Shown here: positions 7,117 through 15,499 of the stretch, in pieces
Layout: each line of letters begins with the position of its first letter
How positions within the stretch are numbered: position 1 is the stretch's first letter
NCBI GenBank assembly: GCA_026387845.1
Contig: JAPLKX010000352.1
Span: 1-18,512 of the forward strand
DNA: 18,512 bases
Reading direction: 5' to 3'
Origin: Candidatus Hydrogenedentota bacterium
Lineage (GTDB): Bacteria > Hydrogenedentota > Hydrogenedentia > Hydrogenedentales > SLHB01
Program-made: the position numbers and the translations under genes
The notes under the pieces: generated by a model
What the model was told of the DNA's origin: nothing
The model's input: only the letters and a program-made list of their open reading frames with translations
Database searches by the model: none

Positions 7117-7908
7117 GCTCGAGTTACCGCTCTTTCTCTAAAAGCCCGCAAGCAGGCGGGTGACAAAATCGTCGTGCTTACGGCGTACGACTATCCTTCA
7201 GCCAAAATCCTGGACGAGTGCGGGGTCGATATTATACTTGTCGGCGACTCGTGCGGGATGGTTGTCATGGGCTGCCCCGACACGCTCAGCGTCACCATGG
7301 ACGAGATGGTGCATCACACGCGGATGGTGTCGCGGGGGGTGAAGAATTCGCTGCTCGTGGCGGACATGCCGTTCCTCAGCTACCAGATCAGCCCGCAGGA
7401 AGCCCTCAGAAATGCCGGCCGGTTCCTGGCCGAATCTGGCGCCAATGCCGTCAAGCTCGAAGGTTCGGTGGACAAGTTCGGGGAGAGCATCTCGGCCATC
7501 TTGCGAGCCGGGATTCCCGTGATGGGCCACATCGGCATGACGCCGCAGTCGGTGAATCAGTTCGGCGGGTTCAAGGTGCAGGGTCGCGGGCCGGAGAGCC
7601 GGGCCCGATTGCGCGAAGAGGCGCGGGGACTCGAAGACGCGGGCTGTTTTGCGCTGGTGCTCGAGTGCATCCCGGCGGATCTCGCGGCCGAAATCACCGC
7701 CGACGTGAGCATTCCGACGATAGGCATCGGCGCGGGGCCGTCGTGCGACGGGCAGGTGCTGGTGCTGCACGACATTCTCGGGTGGGGAACCACGCGATTT
7801 TGCAAAACGTTCGGCGACGTGCGCAGCCTGATGCAGGATGCCTGCGCGGGTTTTGTCGAGGAAGTGAAAGCGGGCAAGTTCCCCACGAAGGAGCACGAAT
7901 TCAAATGA
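7114..7908 (+). CDS. panB: 3-methyl-2-oxobutanoate hydroxymethyltransferase
   Basis: PanB catalyses the first pantothenate step: alpha-ketoisovalerate plus 5,10-methylene-tetrahydrofolate gives ketopantoate. It is a TIM-barrel cytosolic enzyme. With initiation at ATC 7114 it has 264 residues, the same length as E. coli PanB. LTAYDY falls at residues 22-27, and the Mg/substrate residues Asp45 (LVGDSCGM) and Asp84 (LVADMPFL) have E. coli numbering. VKLEG (Lys114, Glu116), HIGMTPQSVNQFGG and VLECIP (Glu184) complete the active site. The first standard start codon, GTG 7174, would remove 20 N-terminal residues conserved in the family and has only a weak GGGTGA upstream. It follows folK by 25 bases and overlaps panC by ATGA. 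Confidence 0.95.
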   Translation: MARVTALSLKARKQAGDKIVVLTAYDYPSAKILDECGVDIILVGDSCGMVVMGCPDTLSVTMDEMVHHTRMVSRGVKNSLLVADMPFLSYQISPQEALRNAGRFLAESGANAVKLEGSVDKFGESISAILRAGIPVMGHIGMTPQSVNQFGGFKVQGRGPESRARLREEARGLEDAGCFALVLECIPADLAAEITADVSIPTIGIGAGPSCDGQVLVLHDILGWGTTRFCKTFGDVRSLMQDACAGFVEEVKAGKFPTKEHEFK

Positions 7909-8783
7909 TCGTGCTGCGCGAACCAAACGAGATGCGCCGGTGGTCGTTCGAAAGGCGGCGCGAAGGAAAGACGATCGGGTTCGTCCCGACGATGGGCGCG
8001 TTGCACGAAGGCCACGCCAGCCTGATGCGCGAGGCGGGGCGAAAAAACGACGTGGCCGTAGCCAGCATTTTTGTGAACCCGACGCAGTTCGGACCGAACG
8101 AAGATTTCAACAAGTACCCGCGGATGTTCGACGCGGACTGCGCGATGGCGCGGGAGTGCGGCGTGGTCGCGGTATACGCGCCGACTGCCGGCATGATGTA
8201 CCCGCCGGGGTACGCGACCACAGTGAGCGTGGCGCGGCTTACCGAGGGCCTGTGCGGGCGGTCGCGGCCGGGGCATTTTTCCGGGGTGACGACGGTCGTG
8301 GCGAAACTTTTCAACGCCGTCATGCCGCATCGCGCCTATTTCGGCCAGAAGGACGCGCAACAGTGCGCGGTGATCCGGCGGATGGCGCGCGACCTCGACA
8401 CGGGCGTCGAGATCGTCGAGATGCCGATTGTGCGCGAGCCGGACGGGCTTGCGATGAGTTCGCGCAACGCGTATCTGAGCGCGGACGAGCGGGCGAAGGC
8501 ACTCGCGTTGTCGCGGGCGCTGTTCCACGCACAGTCGCTGCTCGAGAACGGGCGGCGGGACGCGCGTGAAATCGTTCGGGCGGTGCGCGAGCGGCTGGAC
8601 GGCATCGAGGCGGATTATGTGGAACTGGTGGACGCGGAAAACCTCGAGCCGGTCAATGAGGTATCGGGCTGTGTCGTCCTGGCAGTGGCGGCGCGCGTTG
8701 GCGCTACGCGCCTGATTGACAATATCAAGTATTGCGCGCCCGCCGCTTCGGCGGGGCCCCATACGGAGGAATCAGCGAAATGA
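7905..8783 (+). CDS. panC: Pantoate--beta-alanine ligase (pantothenate synthetase)
   Basis: PanC condenses pantoate and beta-alanine with ATP, through a pantoyl-adenylate, to give pantothenate. It is a cytosolic dimer with a Rossmann-type nucleotidyl-transferase fold. The 292-residue product has FVPTMGALHEGH with the adenylate-binding HxGH at residues 34-37. It also has IFVNPTQFGPNEDFNKYPR, the pantoate-binding region near RPGHFSGV, FGQKDAQQ, and MSSRN in place of KMSKS. ATG 7905 overlaps the panB stop (ATGA), with AAGGAG upstream. A short Ala/Ser-rich tail (about 15 residues) follows the last conserved helix. The gene overlaps panD in the same way, which implies translational coupling through the pan genes. 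Confidence 0.97.
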   Translation: MIVLREPNEMRRWSFERRREGKTIGFVPTMGALHEGHASLMREAGRKNDVAVASIFVNPTQFGPNEDFNKYPRMFDADCAMARECGVVAVYAPTAGMMYPPGYATTVSVARLTEGLCGRSRPGHFSGVTTVVAKLFNAVMPHRAYFGQKDAQQCAVIRRMARDLDTGVEIVEMPIVREPDGLAMSSRNAYLSADERAKALALSRALFHAQSLLENGRRDAREIVRAVRERLDGIEADYVELVDAENLEPVNEVSGCVVLAVAARVGATRLIDNIKYCAPAASAGPHTEESAK

Positions 8784-9148
8784 TGATCACGATGCTCAAA
8801 AGCAAAGTACACCGCGCCACCGTGACCATGGCGGACCTGAATTACCCGGGCAGCCTCACGCTGGATCCGCTCCTGATCGAGGCGGCGGGGTTTCTGGTGC
8901 ACGAACAGGTGCACGTGCTCAACATCAACACGGGCGCGCGATTTGTCACGTACCTCATTCCCGGAGAGCGGGGCAGCGGGACGGTCTGCCTCAATGGGGC
9001 CGCGGCACGGCTCGGCCAGCCCGGCGACCTGATCATCGCGCTCACCTACGCGCAGATGACGCCCGAAGAGGGAGCAAACCACAAACCCACGGTCGTGCAC
9101 GTTGACGGGAAGAACCGCATCGTTCGCGTAGACTCCAGCCAGGCATAA
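8780..9148 (+). CDS. panD: Aspartate 1-decarboxylase proenzyme (pyruvoyl type)
   Basis: PanD decarboxylates L-aspartate to beta-alanine, the second substrate of PanC. It is made as a proenzyme that cleaves itself between Gly24 and Ser25, and Ser25 becomes the pyruvoyl group. Starting at ATG 8780, the sequence NYPGS puts the cleavage site exactly at 24/25. Lys9, Arg54 and Tyr58 also take their E. coli positions, and NGAAARLGQPGD matches the conserved core. The length is 122 residues, against 126 in E. coli. GGAGGA lies nine bases upstream, and the start overlaps the panC stop (ATGA). An ATG at 8783 is a less likely alternative. Its stop TAA shares one base with the next start (TAATG). Confidence 0.97.
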   Translation: MMITMLKSKVHRATVTMADLNYPGSLTLDPLLIEAAGFLVHEQVHVLNINTGARFVTYLIPGERGSGTVCLNGAAARLGQPGDLIIALTYAQMTPEEGANHKPTVVHVDGKNRIVRVDSSQA

Positions 9149-10863
9149 TGGTTGGCTCATCGCGCATGACCATCTGGTCCAGCATCAAGTCCAAGCCGGC
9201 CGCATACACCGCCCTGGTTTTGCTTACGCTAGCGGCGTACGCACTCGTTGTACGCAACGAGTTCATAGGCTTTGACGACGATTACTACATCACTCAAAAC
9301 CAGGTTGTGCGGGCGGGCCTGACATGGCCGGGAATCAAGTGGGCCTTTACAACATTTGACTGCGCCAACTGGCATCCGCTGACGTGGCTGTCGCACATGA
9401 CGGACGTTCAACTGTTCGGGCTCTACCCGGCGGGCCACCACGCGGTGAATCTCGCGTTTCATATTGTGAGCGCGCTGCTGCTGTTTTCATTTCTGGGGAA
9501 CGTCACGGGCGAGCGGGGCAAATCATTTTTTGTGGCGGCTCTGTTTGCATTGCACCCGCTGCACGTCGAGTCGGTGGCATGGGCGGCCGAACGCAAAGAC
9601 GTCCTGAGCCATTTTTTCTTTATCCTGATGCTGCCGGTCTACGCCAGGTACGCGCGCAAACGGTCGATGGGGGCTTACGCCGCCGTGCTGGTCTTGTTGG
9701 CGCTGGGCCTGATGGCGAAGCCGATGCTGGTGAGCGCGCCGCTGCTGCTTCTCCTAATCGATTATTGGCCGCTGGAACGGTTTTCGCTTGACCGGAGCGG
9801 GCTGGGTGCGTTGAAGCGGTGCGTACTCGAGAAAATCCCGCTGGCAGTGCTGAGCGTAGGTTCGTCCGTGCTGACGGTGGCCGCGCAACGGGCGGGCGGC
9901 GCGGTTAGGACGCTCGACGCCATCGCGCTGCCCCAACGCGTGCTTAACGCCGGCCTCGCCTACTTCTGGTACATTGAAAAGACGTTCGTGCCGCTGCGCC
10001 TGGGCGTGCTTTACCCTTATGCACAGCCGCCCGTTGTGAGAGCGGCCGCGGCAGTCGCGATCCTGGCGGCGGCAACACTGGTAGTGTTGGCGCTGGCCAG
10101 GCGACACCGGTTTCTTGTTGTTGGCTGGCTGTGGTTTTTGATCTCGCTCGTGCCGGTAATCGGCCTGGTGCAGGTGGGCAGCCAATCCCACGCGGACAGA
10201 TACACCTACCTCCCGCATACGGGCCTGTTCATCTGCTTGGCATGGGGCGTGCCGCTGGCGGCGCGCCGGCTGCCCGCGAAAGAGAAACTGCTGCCGGCGG
10301 CCGCGGCGATTGCATTGGTTTTGCTCGGCGCAGTGACCTGGCGCCAGGTGGCGTTCTGGAAAGACAGCGAGACGCTGTTCACCCGCGCGATTGCCGTGAC
10401 GCAAAAAAACGCCAATGCCCATTACAACCTCGGTTGCACCTACCTGAAGAAGGCCGAATACAAGGCGGCCGCGGAAAACTTCGTGACCGCGCTCCAGTAC
10501 AAGCCGGACGATATCGAGGCAATGACCAACCTCGGCGTCGTTATGATGTCGGTGAACGAACTCGATAAAGCCGCGTCGTGCCTCGAGCAGGTGCTTGCGA
10601 AAAAACCGAATTACGAGTACGCGATTTACAATCTGAGCGTCGTGCGGTATGGGCAGAATAATTACCAGGCCGCTGCGGTCGAGGCGCAGAAGTTGGTGCT
10701 GGCAAACCCGGCCTACACGCCGGCGAAATCCGTGCTGGGCCGGAGTCTTTATCACTTGGGCAGAATGTCCGAGGCGGAACGCCTGCTGCGAGAAGTCGTC
10801 AAGGCCGATCCGAATGATCAGCAGGCGCGCCAGTATCTGTTTAAGCTGACGGGGGAATCGTGA
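9148..10863 (+). CDS. TMTC-like polytopic membrane protein with C-terminal TPRs (copy 1; putative GT-C glycosyltransferase)
   Basis: This 571-residue inner-membrane protein has roughly ten hydrophobic segments up to about residue 415, then about four TPRs (421-571, such as AHYNLGCTYLKKAEYKAAAENF). The first outside loop carries FDDDYYITQN, an acidic pair where GT-C mannosyltransferases have their catalytic acid. NWHPLTWLSHMTD, LFGLYPAGHH and FALHPLHVESVAW follow; these match bacterial relatives of eukaryotic TMTC O-mannosyltransferases. Transfer of sugar from a polyprenyl-phosphate donor to a protein or lipid is therefore plausible but unproven. ATG 9148 shares a base with the panD stop; ATG 9166 is an alternative start. 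There is no strong Shine-Dalgarno, so translation probably depends on coupling to panD. A paralogue follows directly. Confidence 0.8.
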   Translation: MVGSSRMTIWSSIKSKPAAYTALVLLTLAAYALVVRNEFIGFDDDYYITQNQVVRAGLTWPGIKWAFTTFDCANWHPLTWLSHMTDVQLFGLYPAGHHAVNLAFHIVSALLLFSFLGNVTGERGKSFFVAALFALHPLHVESVAWAAERKDVLSHFFFILMLPVYARYARKRSMGAYAAVLVLLALGLMAKPMLVSAPLLLLLIDYWPLERFSLDRSGLGALKRCVLEKIPLAVLSVGSSVLTVAAQRAGGAVRTLDAIALPQRVLNAGLAYFWYIEKTFVPLRLGVLYPYAQPPVVRAAAAVAILAAATLVVLALARRHRFLVVGWLWFLISLVPVIGLVQVGSQSHADRYTYLPHTGLFICLAWGVPLAARRLPAKEKLLPAAAAIALVLLGAVTWRQVAFWKDSETLFTRAIAVTQKNANAHYNLGCTYLKKAEYKAAAENFVTALQYKPDDIEAMTNLGVVMMSVNELDKAASCLEQVLAKKPNYEYAIYNLSVVRYGQNNYQAAAVEAQKLVLANPAYTPAKSVLGRSLYHLGRMSEAERLLREVVKADPNDQQARQYLFKLTGES

Positions 10864-12671
10864 CGGATCACGGCAGCCATCGCATAGAGCGGAGAGTCCT
10901 TCGGTTGACAGCGGCCTGCGCCGTGGTCGCGGTGGCAGGGTTTGCCGCGTTCAGCCCAGCGCTCCGAGCGGGGTTCACCAATTGGGACGACACCCTTTAT
11001 GTGACTGAGAACAGCAGGATTCAGCAAGGGCTGACGATTCAGAACGCGGCGTGGGCGTTGACCGCGCGGCATGTGAGCAATTGGCACCCGCTCGCCTGGA
11101 TGTCGCACATGACCGACGTCAGCCTGTTCGGCCTCAACCCGGCCGGGCACCATCTCACCAGCATTGTGATCCATTGCGCGGCGGCCGTCATGCTGCTGCT
11201 GTTTTTGCATCGCGCGACGGGCGACCTCCCAAAGAGCCTGCTGGTGGCGGGTCTGTTTGCGCTGCACCCGCTGCGGGTCGAATCGGTGGCGTGGGTGGCG
11301 GAACGCAAGGATGTGCTCAGCGCGTTTTTCGGCTTCGCCTGGCTGTGGGCGTACGCTGTGTATGCGGAGAAGCCGTCGGCCGGACGTTACGCGGGAATGG
11401 CGGGCTTGCTGGCGCTGAGCCTGATGTCCAAGCCGATGCTGGTGACGGCGCCGTTCCTGTTGCTGCTGGTGGACTACTGGCCGCTGCGCCGGTTTGACAG
11501 CCCGGGTGTAACAAGAAAGCTGCTGCTCGAGAAGTTGCCATTGTTGGCGCTGGTTTGCGGCGTTTCTGTGTTGGCGTTTATAGCGCAACGGAGTGGCGCC
11601 TCCGTCGGCACGTTTGAAGTGTACCCGCTGCCGGCGCGGCTGTGGAACGCGGCCATCGCCTATTGGATGTACGTGTGGAAGACGATCTGGCCGGCAAACC
11701 TGGCGTTGTTTTACCCGCACCGGGGCGCAGCCACTTCCGCGACGGCGGGTGTGATAGCGGCAACGGGGCTTGGCACGGCCACGGTGGCGGCGGTGGCGTT
11801 GCGGCGGAGGGCGCCGTTTGTCACGGTTGGCTGGCTGTGGTACCTCGGCCTGCTCGTGCCCGTGATCGGCCTGGTTCAAATCGGGCAGCAGGCCTACGCC
11901 GACAGGTATACCTACTTGCCGTCCGTGGGCCTTTATATGGCGGCCGTCTGGGGCGTGGCCGCGGTCATTCCGCGCAATGCCGTCGCTAAAAAAGCGGCCG
12001 TGGCCATCTCGGCTGCGATCCTGGCTGCGCTGGCCGTTGCAACGGCGGCGCAGGCGGTGCATTGGCGCAACAGCGAGACAATCTGGCGCAAAACTGTCGC
12101 GTCGACCGACAAAAACACGCTGGCGCTCGTCACACTGGCCAACGTGTTCCAACAACAGGGCCGGGCCGAGGAAGCATGGCAGACGCTCGAGCGCGCGCTC
12201 GAAATCGATCCCGGCAACAGCACAACCTACGGCAATTTCGGCCGCTTTAAACTGGACGAAGGGAAGCCGCAGGAGGCCGTCCCGTTCCTCGATGAGGCGC
12301 TACGGCTGCGGCCTTCAAACAAGCTGGCGCGGATCAACCTCGGGATTGCCCTGTGCTCGCTCGGCCGTGTCGAAGAAGGCACACGCCACCTGCGCGAGGT
12401 GCTGCAAATCGATCCCGCCAACCTCGAGGCCAACTACAACCTCGGCGTGGCCGTCCTCGCCCAAAAACGATACGATGAGGCGGCCGGTTGTTTTGTGGCC
12501 GTCATTGAAGCGACCCCGGGCGACGTGCCGGCGCGCGTCGGTTACGCCGCTTCGCTCGTGCATCTCGGAAAACCCGCCGAGGCGATTCCTCAATTCCAGG
12601 AAGCGCTCCGGCTCGACCCGCAAAACGCCGACGCACTCGCCTATCTGCGCCAGTTGAACCCTAACAAATAA
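10860..12671 (+). CDS. TMTC-like polytopic membrane protein with C-terminal TPRs (copy 2)
   Basis: This 603-residue paralogue of the preceding gene has the same order: a hydrophobic first helix, an acidic loop NWDDTLYVTEN, NWHPLAWMSHMTD, LFGLNPAGHH, FALHPLRVESVAWVAERKD, further membrane helices to about residue 410, and then five or six TPRs (about 419-600, such as ANYNLGVAVLAQKRYDEAAGCF). It differs from copy 1 in having HPLR rather than HPLH, WDD rather than FDDD, and a longer TPR tail. The start is GTG 10860, overlapping the previous stop as GTGA, with GGGGGAA just upstream. It is the last gene of the folK-pan operon and is followed by a terminator. As for copy 1, glycosyltransferase activity is inferred from the family fold. 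The two copies may have arisen by tandem duplication followed by divergence. Confidence 0.8.
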   Translation: MTDHGSHRIERRVLRLTAACAVVAVAGFAAFSPALRAGFTNWDDTLYVTENSRIQQGLTIQNAAWALTARHVSNWHPLAWMSHMTDVSLFGLNPAGHHLTSIVIHCAAAVMLLLFLHRATGDLPKSLLVAGLFALHPLRVESVAWVAERKDVLSAFFGFAWLWAYAVYAEKPSAGRYAGMAGLLALSLMSKPMLVTAPFLLLLVDYWPLRRFDSPGVTRKLLLEKLPLLALVCGVSVLAFIAQRSGASVGTFEVYPLPARLWNAAIAYWMYVWKTIWPANLALFYPHRGAATSATAGVIAATGLGTATVAAVALRRRAPFVTVGWLWYLGLLVPVIGLVQIGQQAYADRYTYLPSVGLYMAAVWGVAAVIPRNAVAKKAAVAISAAILAALAVATAAQAVHWRNSETIWRKTVASTDKNTLALVTLANVFQQQGRAEEAWQTLERALEIDPGNSTTYGNFGRFKLDEGKPQEAVPFLDEALRLRPSNKLARINLGIALCSLGRVEEGTRHLREVLQIDPANLEANYNLGVAVLAQKRYDEAAGCFVAVIEATPGDVPARVGYAASLVHLGKPAEAIPQFQEALRLDPQNADALAYLRQLNPNK

Positions 12672-12673
12672 AG

Positions 12674-12718
12674 CAGCCCGCCGGCGAAGCCACTTCGCTC
12701 GCGCGGCAGGCTGTTCTT
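12674..12718. terminator. Bidirectional intrinsic terminator ending the pan/TMTC operon and the beta-helix gene
   Basis: An outer stem CAGCCCGCCG (12674-12683) pairs with CGGCAGGCTG (12704-12713) with one mismatch. Inside it, GCGAAG-CCA-CTTCGC forms a second perfect hairpin. The + strand continues TTCTT, and the minus strand continues CTTTATTT through the end of the upstream gene, so both convergent transcripts could stop here. The stop codon of TMTC copy 2 lies three bases before the stem. Confidence 0.75.
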
Positions 12719-12753
12719 AAATCGACAATATTGTGGTGCGGGCGTCTCGCCTG

Positions 12754-15420
12754 CTATTGCTTTTTGCGCCGGCTCCCGACGGCCAGGCACGAAGCGACGC
12801 CGAGCATTACAAACGCCCCGCCGTCGCCGCGGCTGGTACGCATCGGTAACGACTTGTCAGCCGCGAAACAGCCGCCGTTATCGCCGTCGCCATCAGTGCC
12901 GTCATCCACTTGTTCGCCGACGTACGGCTTGTAATCGACCGGGCCGGCCATTTGGGCGGCGATTGCCGTGTCCGTATAGACGCCCCAGTCGTTATTCTCG
13001 GCTTTGGTCGTCACGTTGTTCATGTTGAGCACGAAATTGCCCATCACGTTCCTGAACATGTTGTTGCCGGTCGTGTCCGCATAGGCGGCGTCGCCGAGCA
13101 GTGGCGTGTAAACGACCTCGCCGTTCTTCTTCACATCCGGCAGCCGCACAAAAATGGCGTCGCCGCGGATGCCCGAGAATGTCGTGTTGGTGACGTTTGC
13201 GGCGGTATTGACGGCCTGGACGCCGAAATACAGCCGCCGGAACGTGCAGCCGTCGATCACCGTTTCCGACGAGCCTGTGCCGGAAATCAGCGCACCGAGC
13301 GAATAGAGGTTGTCGTCGCCGTCGAACGTGACATCTTGGATTTCCATCGAGACATCGTCCAGTTTCAACAAGGCAAAACTCGCCGAGTACTGCCCGGTGA
13401 CCTCGATCGTGCAATCTCTCAGTGCCGCGCCTTCCGCACCCGTCACTACGTAATGCTCGTCTTCGGCCACGTCCATGTACTCAATTCGCGTAATGCCCTG
13501 CCCGGCGCCGATCAGGGCAACTTCCGGCTCAAGTACGACCGGCTCGTTGTACGTGCCCCCCGCGGCATAGATGTTCACGGCTTTGTACATCGAGAAACCG
13601 CCGGCATACGCCATGGCCTTACCGATGGTCGCCCACGGCTCGAGTTCGGACCCCTCGCCATCCGTATCGTTGCCGTCCGTCGCGACGTAATAGGCGTCAC
13701 GACAATCGTCGGGCTCCTGGGGGTTATTTCTGATAGCCGCTTCCTGGGCATTGGTAACGCCGTCACCATCCGCGTCTTCCTCGGCGTCGCCGGGATCGGC
13801 CGGGTCGAGACCATAGTAGAGTTCCCAGTTGTCGTCCATCGTGTCTTCGTCTTCATCGGTGATGACGAACTCGAACGCGCCCATATCAATCCCCGCCAGT
13901 TGCGGCCGCGCCGTGCCGGCCAAATCGTTTGCCGGGGCACCGTCAGCCGTACCCCTATCAATACAGGGCGAACCCCACAGCAGCCCGAAATCGCCATTCT
14001 CGGGATCGTTGAAAAGGGGATCTCCAGTCACGTTTCCTGCACCCAGCGCACCGCCTTGGATACAGGAGAAAGTAGTGTTAACCTTTGCTGTTAAGCCGCT
14101 TGCCCAGAGCGCGGCTGGGGTGCTCTCGGCCACGATGCAATTCTTTACATCCGCACACGAGCCCTGATCCGCCTGAAGTATGCCTCCTTCACCCGAAGTA
14201 TTCCCCCAGAAGGTACAGTTGACGAAACTGGCTTCGCTTGACTGGTCCAGCAGAACGGCTCCGCCAGACCCATCGGACTCGTTGCCGGTAAATAGGCAGT
14301 TCTCCAGCGTCAACAGAGAATTGCTTTCGAAAATGGCCCCGCCGCGGGACGTCGCCGTGTTGTCGGTGAATCGGCAGTTCTTAAGAGAAGCAACCGCCTC
14401 TACGATGCCTACGGCTGCGCCAGTCGTGCTGTTGTTCCCGACAAAATCGCAATCTTCAACCAGCAGTTCCGCAATACTCCCTGGATCCCAATGATCGATA
14501 GCGGAAACATAAACCGCACCGCCCATATTCGAGGCGGAGTTGTCGACGAACGTAGTATTTCTTATAACCGTCAGCGTGTTGCCTTCCAGTTGAACGGCTC
14601 CCCCCATCCAATTCTGCCCGTTGCCGCCAAACCAGCATGAATCGATACTCACGATCTCAGCCATGTAAATTGAAACCGGTGCGTAATAGGGATAATGGGC
14701 ATCCGCAAAGCTACACTGGCTGAAACCAACTTCGTCGCAGCCATCAATATTGATAGGCGACCCCTCGAACACGCATCCTTCATAGACACCCTTGCCAACG
14801 AAACAGCCTACGAGGCTGTTCGCAAACGAACAACGAATTACTGAAGCTTCGCTACCGTTTACCTCTAACCCGTACCGCCCGCAATCCGTAAACGTGCAGT
14901 TTTCAACCACGTTCCCGGCGCCCAGCAAAGCCACGCCGCCCTCCACTACCGAAATCGTGCAGTTCGCGATGGTAACCCCATCGGCATTAACCGAGACACT
15001 GGTTGGCTCCCTCCAGTTACCCCAGTGGTTGGCATCGTCCAGAATCCGAAACCCGTCTATTCGACTCGACAATGCGGCTTTCACTATTGCTCTACCGTTG
15101 CCGATGCCCGAAAACGTCGGATAGAACTCGGCTGCGCGCGATAAACGATCGAGTTCGTTCCCAACGAACCCGCCGTACAGTTCCTGCCCCACCTTAAGTT
15201 CCACGACCATTCCCGGCGCGTAGGTTCCTTCGGCAACCCATATCTCGTCATAGACGCCGGCCGCCGCGACCGCCGATCCTATCGTCTGCAGCGCCGATTC
15301 CCACGCCAGACCCAAACCCCCGGGCGCCGCATCGTCGTTTACGTACCACACACTCCCCCAACTCGTTCCGGCAATGGAGAAGACGGCACACGCCACCACG
15401 GCAAAAAACATGGTTTTCAT
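12754..15420 (-). CDS. Secreted double beta-helix protein with Asp-rich spacer and C-terminal sorting-like tail
   Basis: This 888-residue exported protein has a signal peptide (residues 1-22, ending SWG), then a right-handed parallel beta-helix (about 100-500) with repeated rungs of the form NCTF-x-NN/GGA. A calcium-binding-type spacer (about 520-570) has DEDEDTMDDNWELYYGLDP followed by DADGDGVTNAQE, resembling thrombospondin type-3 or dockerin-like loops. A second beta-helix unit follows. Both halves open with a DUF1565-like motif: WYVNDDAAPGGLG near residue 25 and YYVATDGNDTDGEG near 577. The C-terminus has a DDGTDGDGDNGGC linker, a short hydrophobic segment GGAFVMLGVASCLAVGS and RRKKQ, like a sorting or membrane-anchoring signal. 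GGAGG lies eight bases before ATG 15420. Polysaccharide binding or cleavage is possible, but no catalytic residues can be assigned. Confidence 0.85.
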   Translation of the reverse strand: MKTMFFAVVACAVFSIAGTSWGSVWYVNDDAAPGGLGLAWESALQTIGSAVAAAGVYDEIWVAEGTYAPGMVVELKVGQELYGGFVGNELDRLSRAAEFYPTFSGIGNGRAIVKAALSSRIDGFRILDDANHWGNWREPTSVSVNADGVTIANCTISVVEGGVALLGAGNVVENCTFTDCGRYGLEVNGSEASVIRCSFANSLVGCFVGKGVYEGCVFEGSPINIDGCDEVGFSQCSFADAHYPYYAPVSIYMAEIVSIDSCWFGGNGQNWMGGAVQLEGNTLTVIRNTTFVDNSASNMGGAVYVSAIDHWDPGSIAELLVEDCDFVGNNSTTGAAVGIVEAVASLKNCRFTDNTATSRGGAIFESNSLLTLENCLFTGNESDGSGGAVLLDQSSEASFVNCTFWGNTSGEGGILQADQGSCADVKNCIVAESTPAALWASGLTAKVNTTFSCIQGGALGAGNVTGDPLFNDPENGDFGLLWGSPCIDRGTADGAPANDLAGTARPQLAGIDMGAFEFVITDEDEDTMDDNWELYYGLDPADPGDAEEDADGDGVTNAQEAAIRNNPQEPDDCRDAYYVATDGNDTDGEGSELEPWATIGKAMAYAGGFSMYKAVNIYAAGGTYNEPVVLEPEVALIGAGQGITRIEYMDVAEDEHYVVTGAEGAALRDCTIEVTGQYSASFALLKLDDVSMEIQDVTFDGDDNLYSLGALISGTGSSETVIDGCTFRRLYFGVQAVNTAANVTNTTFSGIRGDAIFVRLPDVKKNGEVVYTPLLGDAAYADTTGNNMFRNVMGNFVLNMNNVTTKAENNDWGVYTDTAIAAQMAGPVDYKPYVGEQVDDGTDGDGDNGGCFAADKSLPMRTSRGDGGAFVMLGVASCLAVGSRRKKQ

Positions 15421-15470
15421 CGGATGTCCCTCCCTTTTCGGTCGCCTCAGATATCTTCCCGAACGAGCCT

Positions 15471-15499
15471 ATTCTAGTTCTTTCGTTACTGTTATACAA
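15471..15499 (-). promoter_or_regulatory. sigma70-like promoter of the beta-helix gene
   Basis: On the minus strand, TTGTAT (15494-15499) and TAGAAT (15471-15476) are separated by 17 bp. Transcription would begin near 15464 and leave a leader of about 44 nt. The -35 box lies inside the inverted repeat TATACAA-N8-TTGTATA. Confidence 0.55.

Noticed and set aside
12910..14094. 394-aa ORF antisense to the beta-helix gene
   Set aside because: No motif, and its coordinates lie wholly within a well-supported secreted protein gene.
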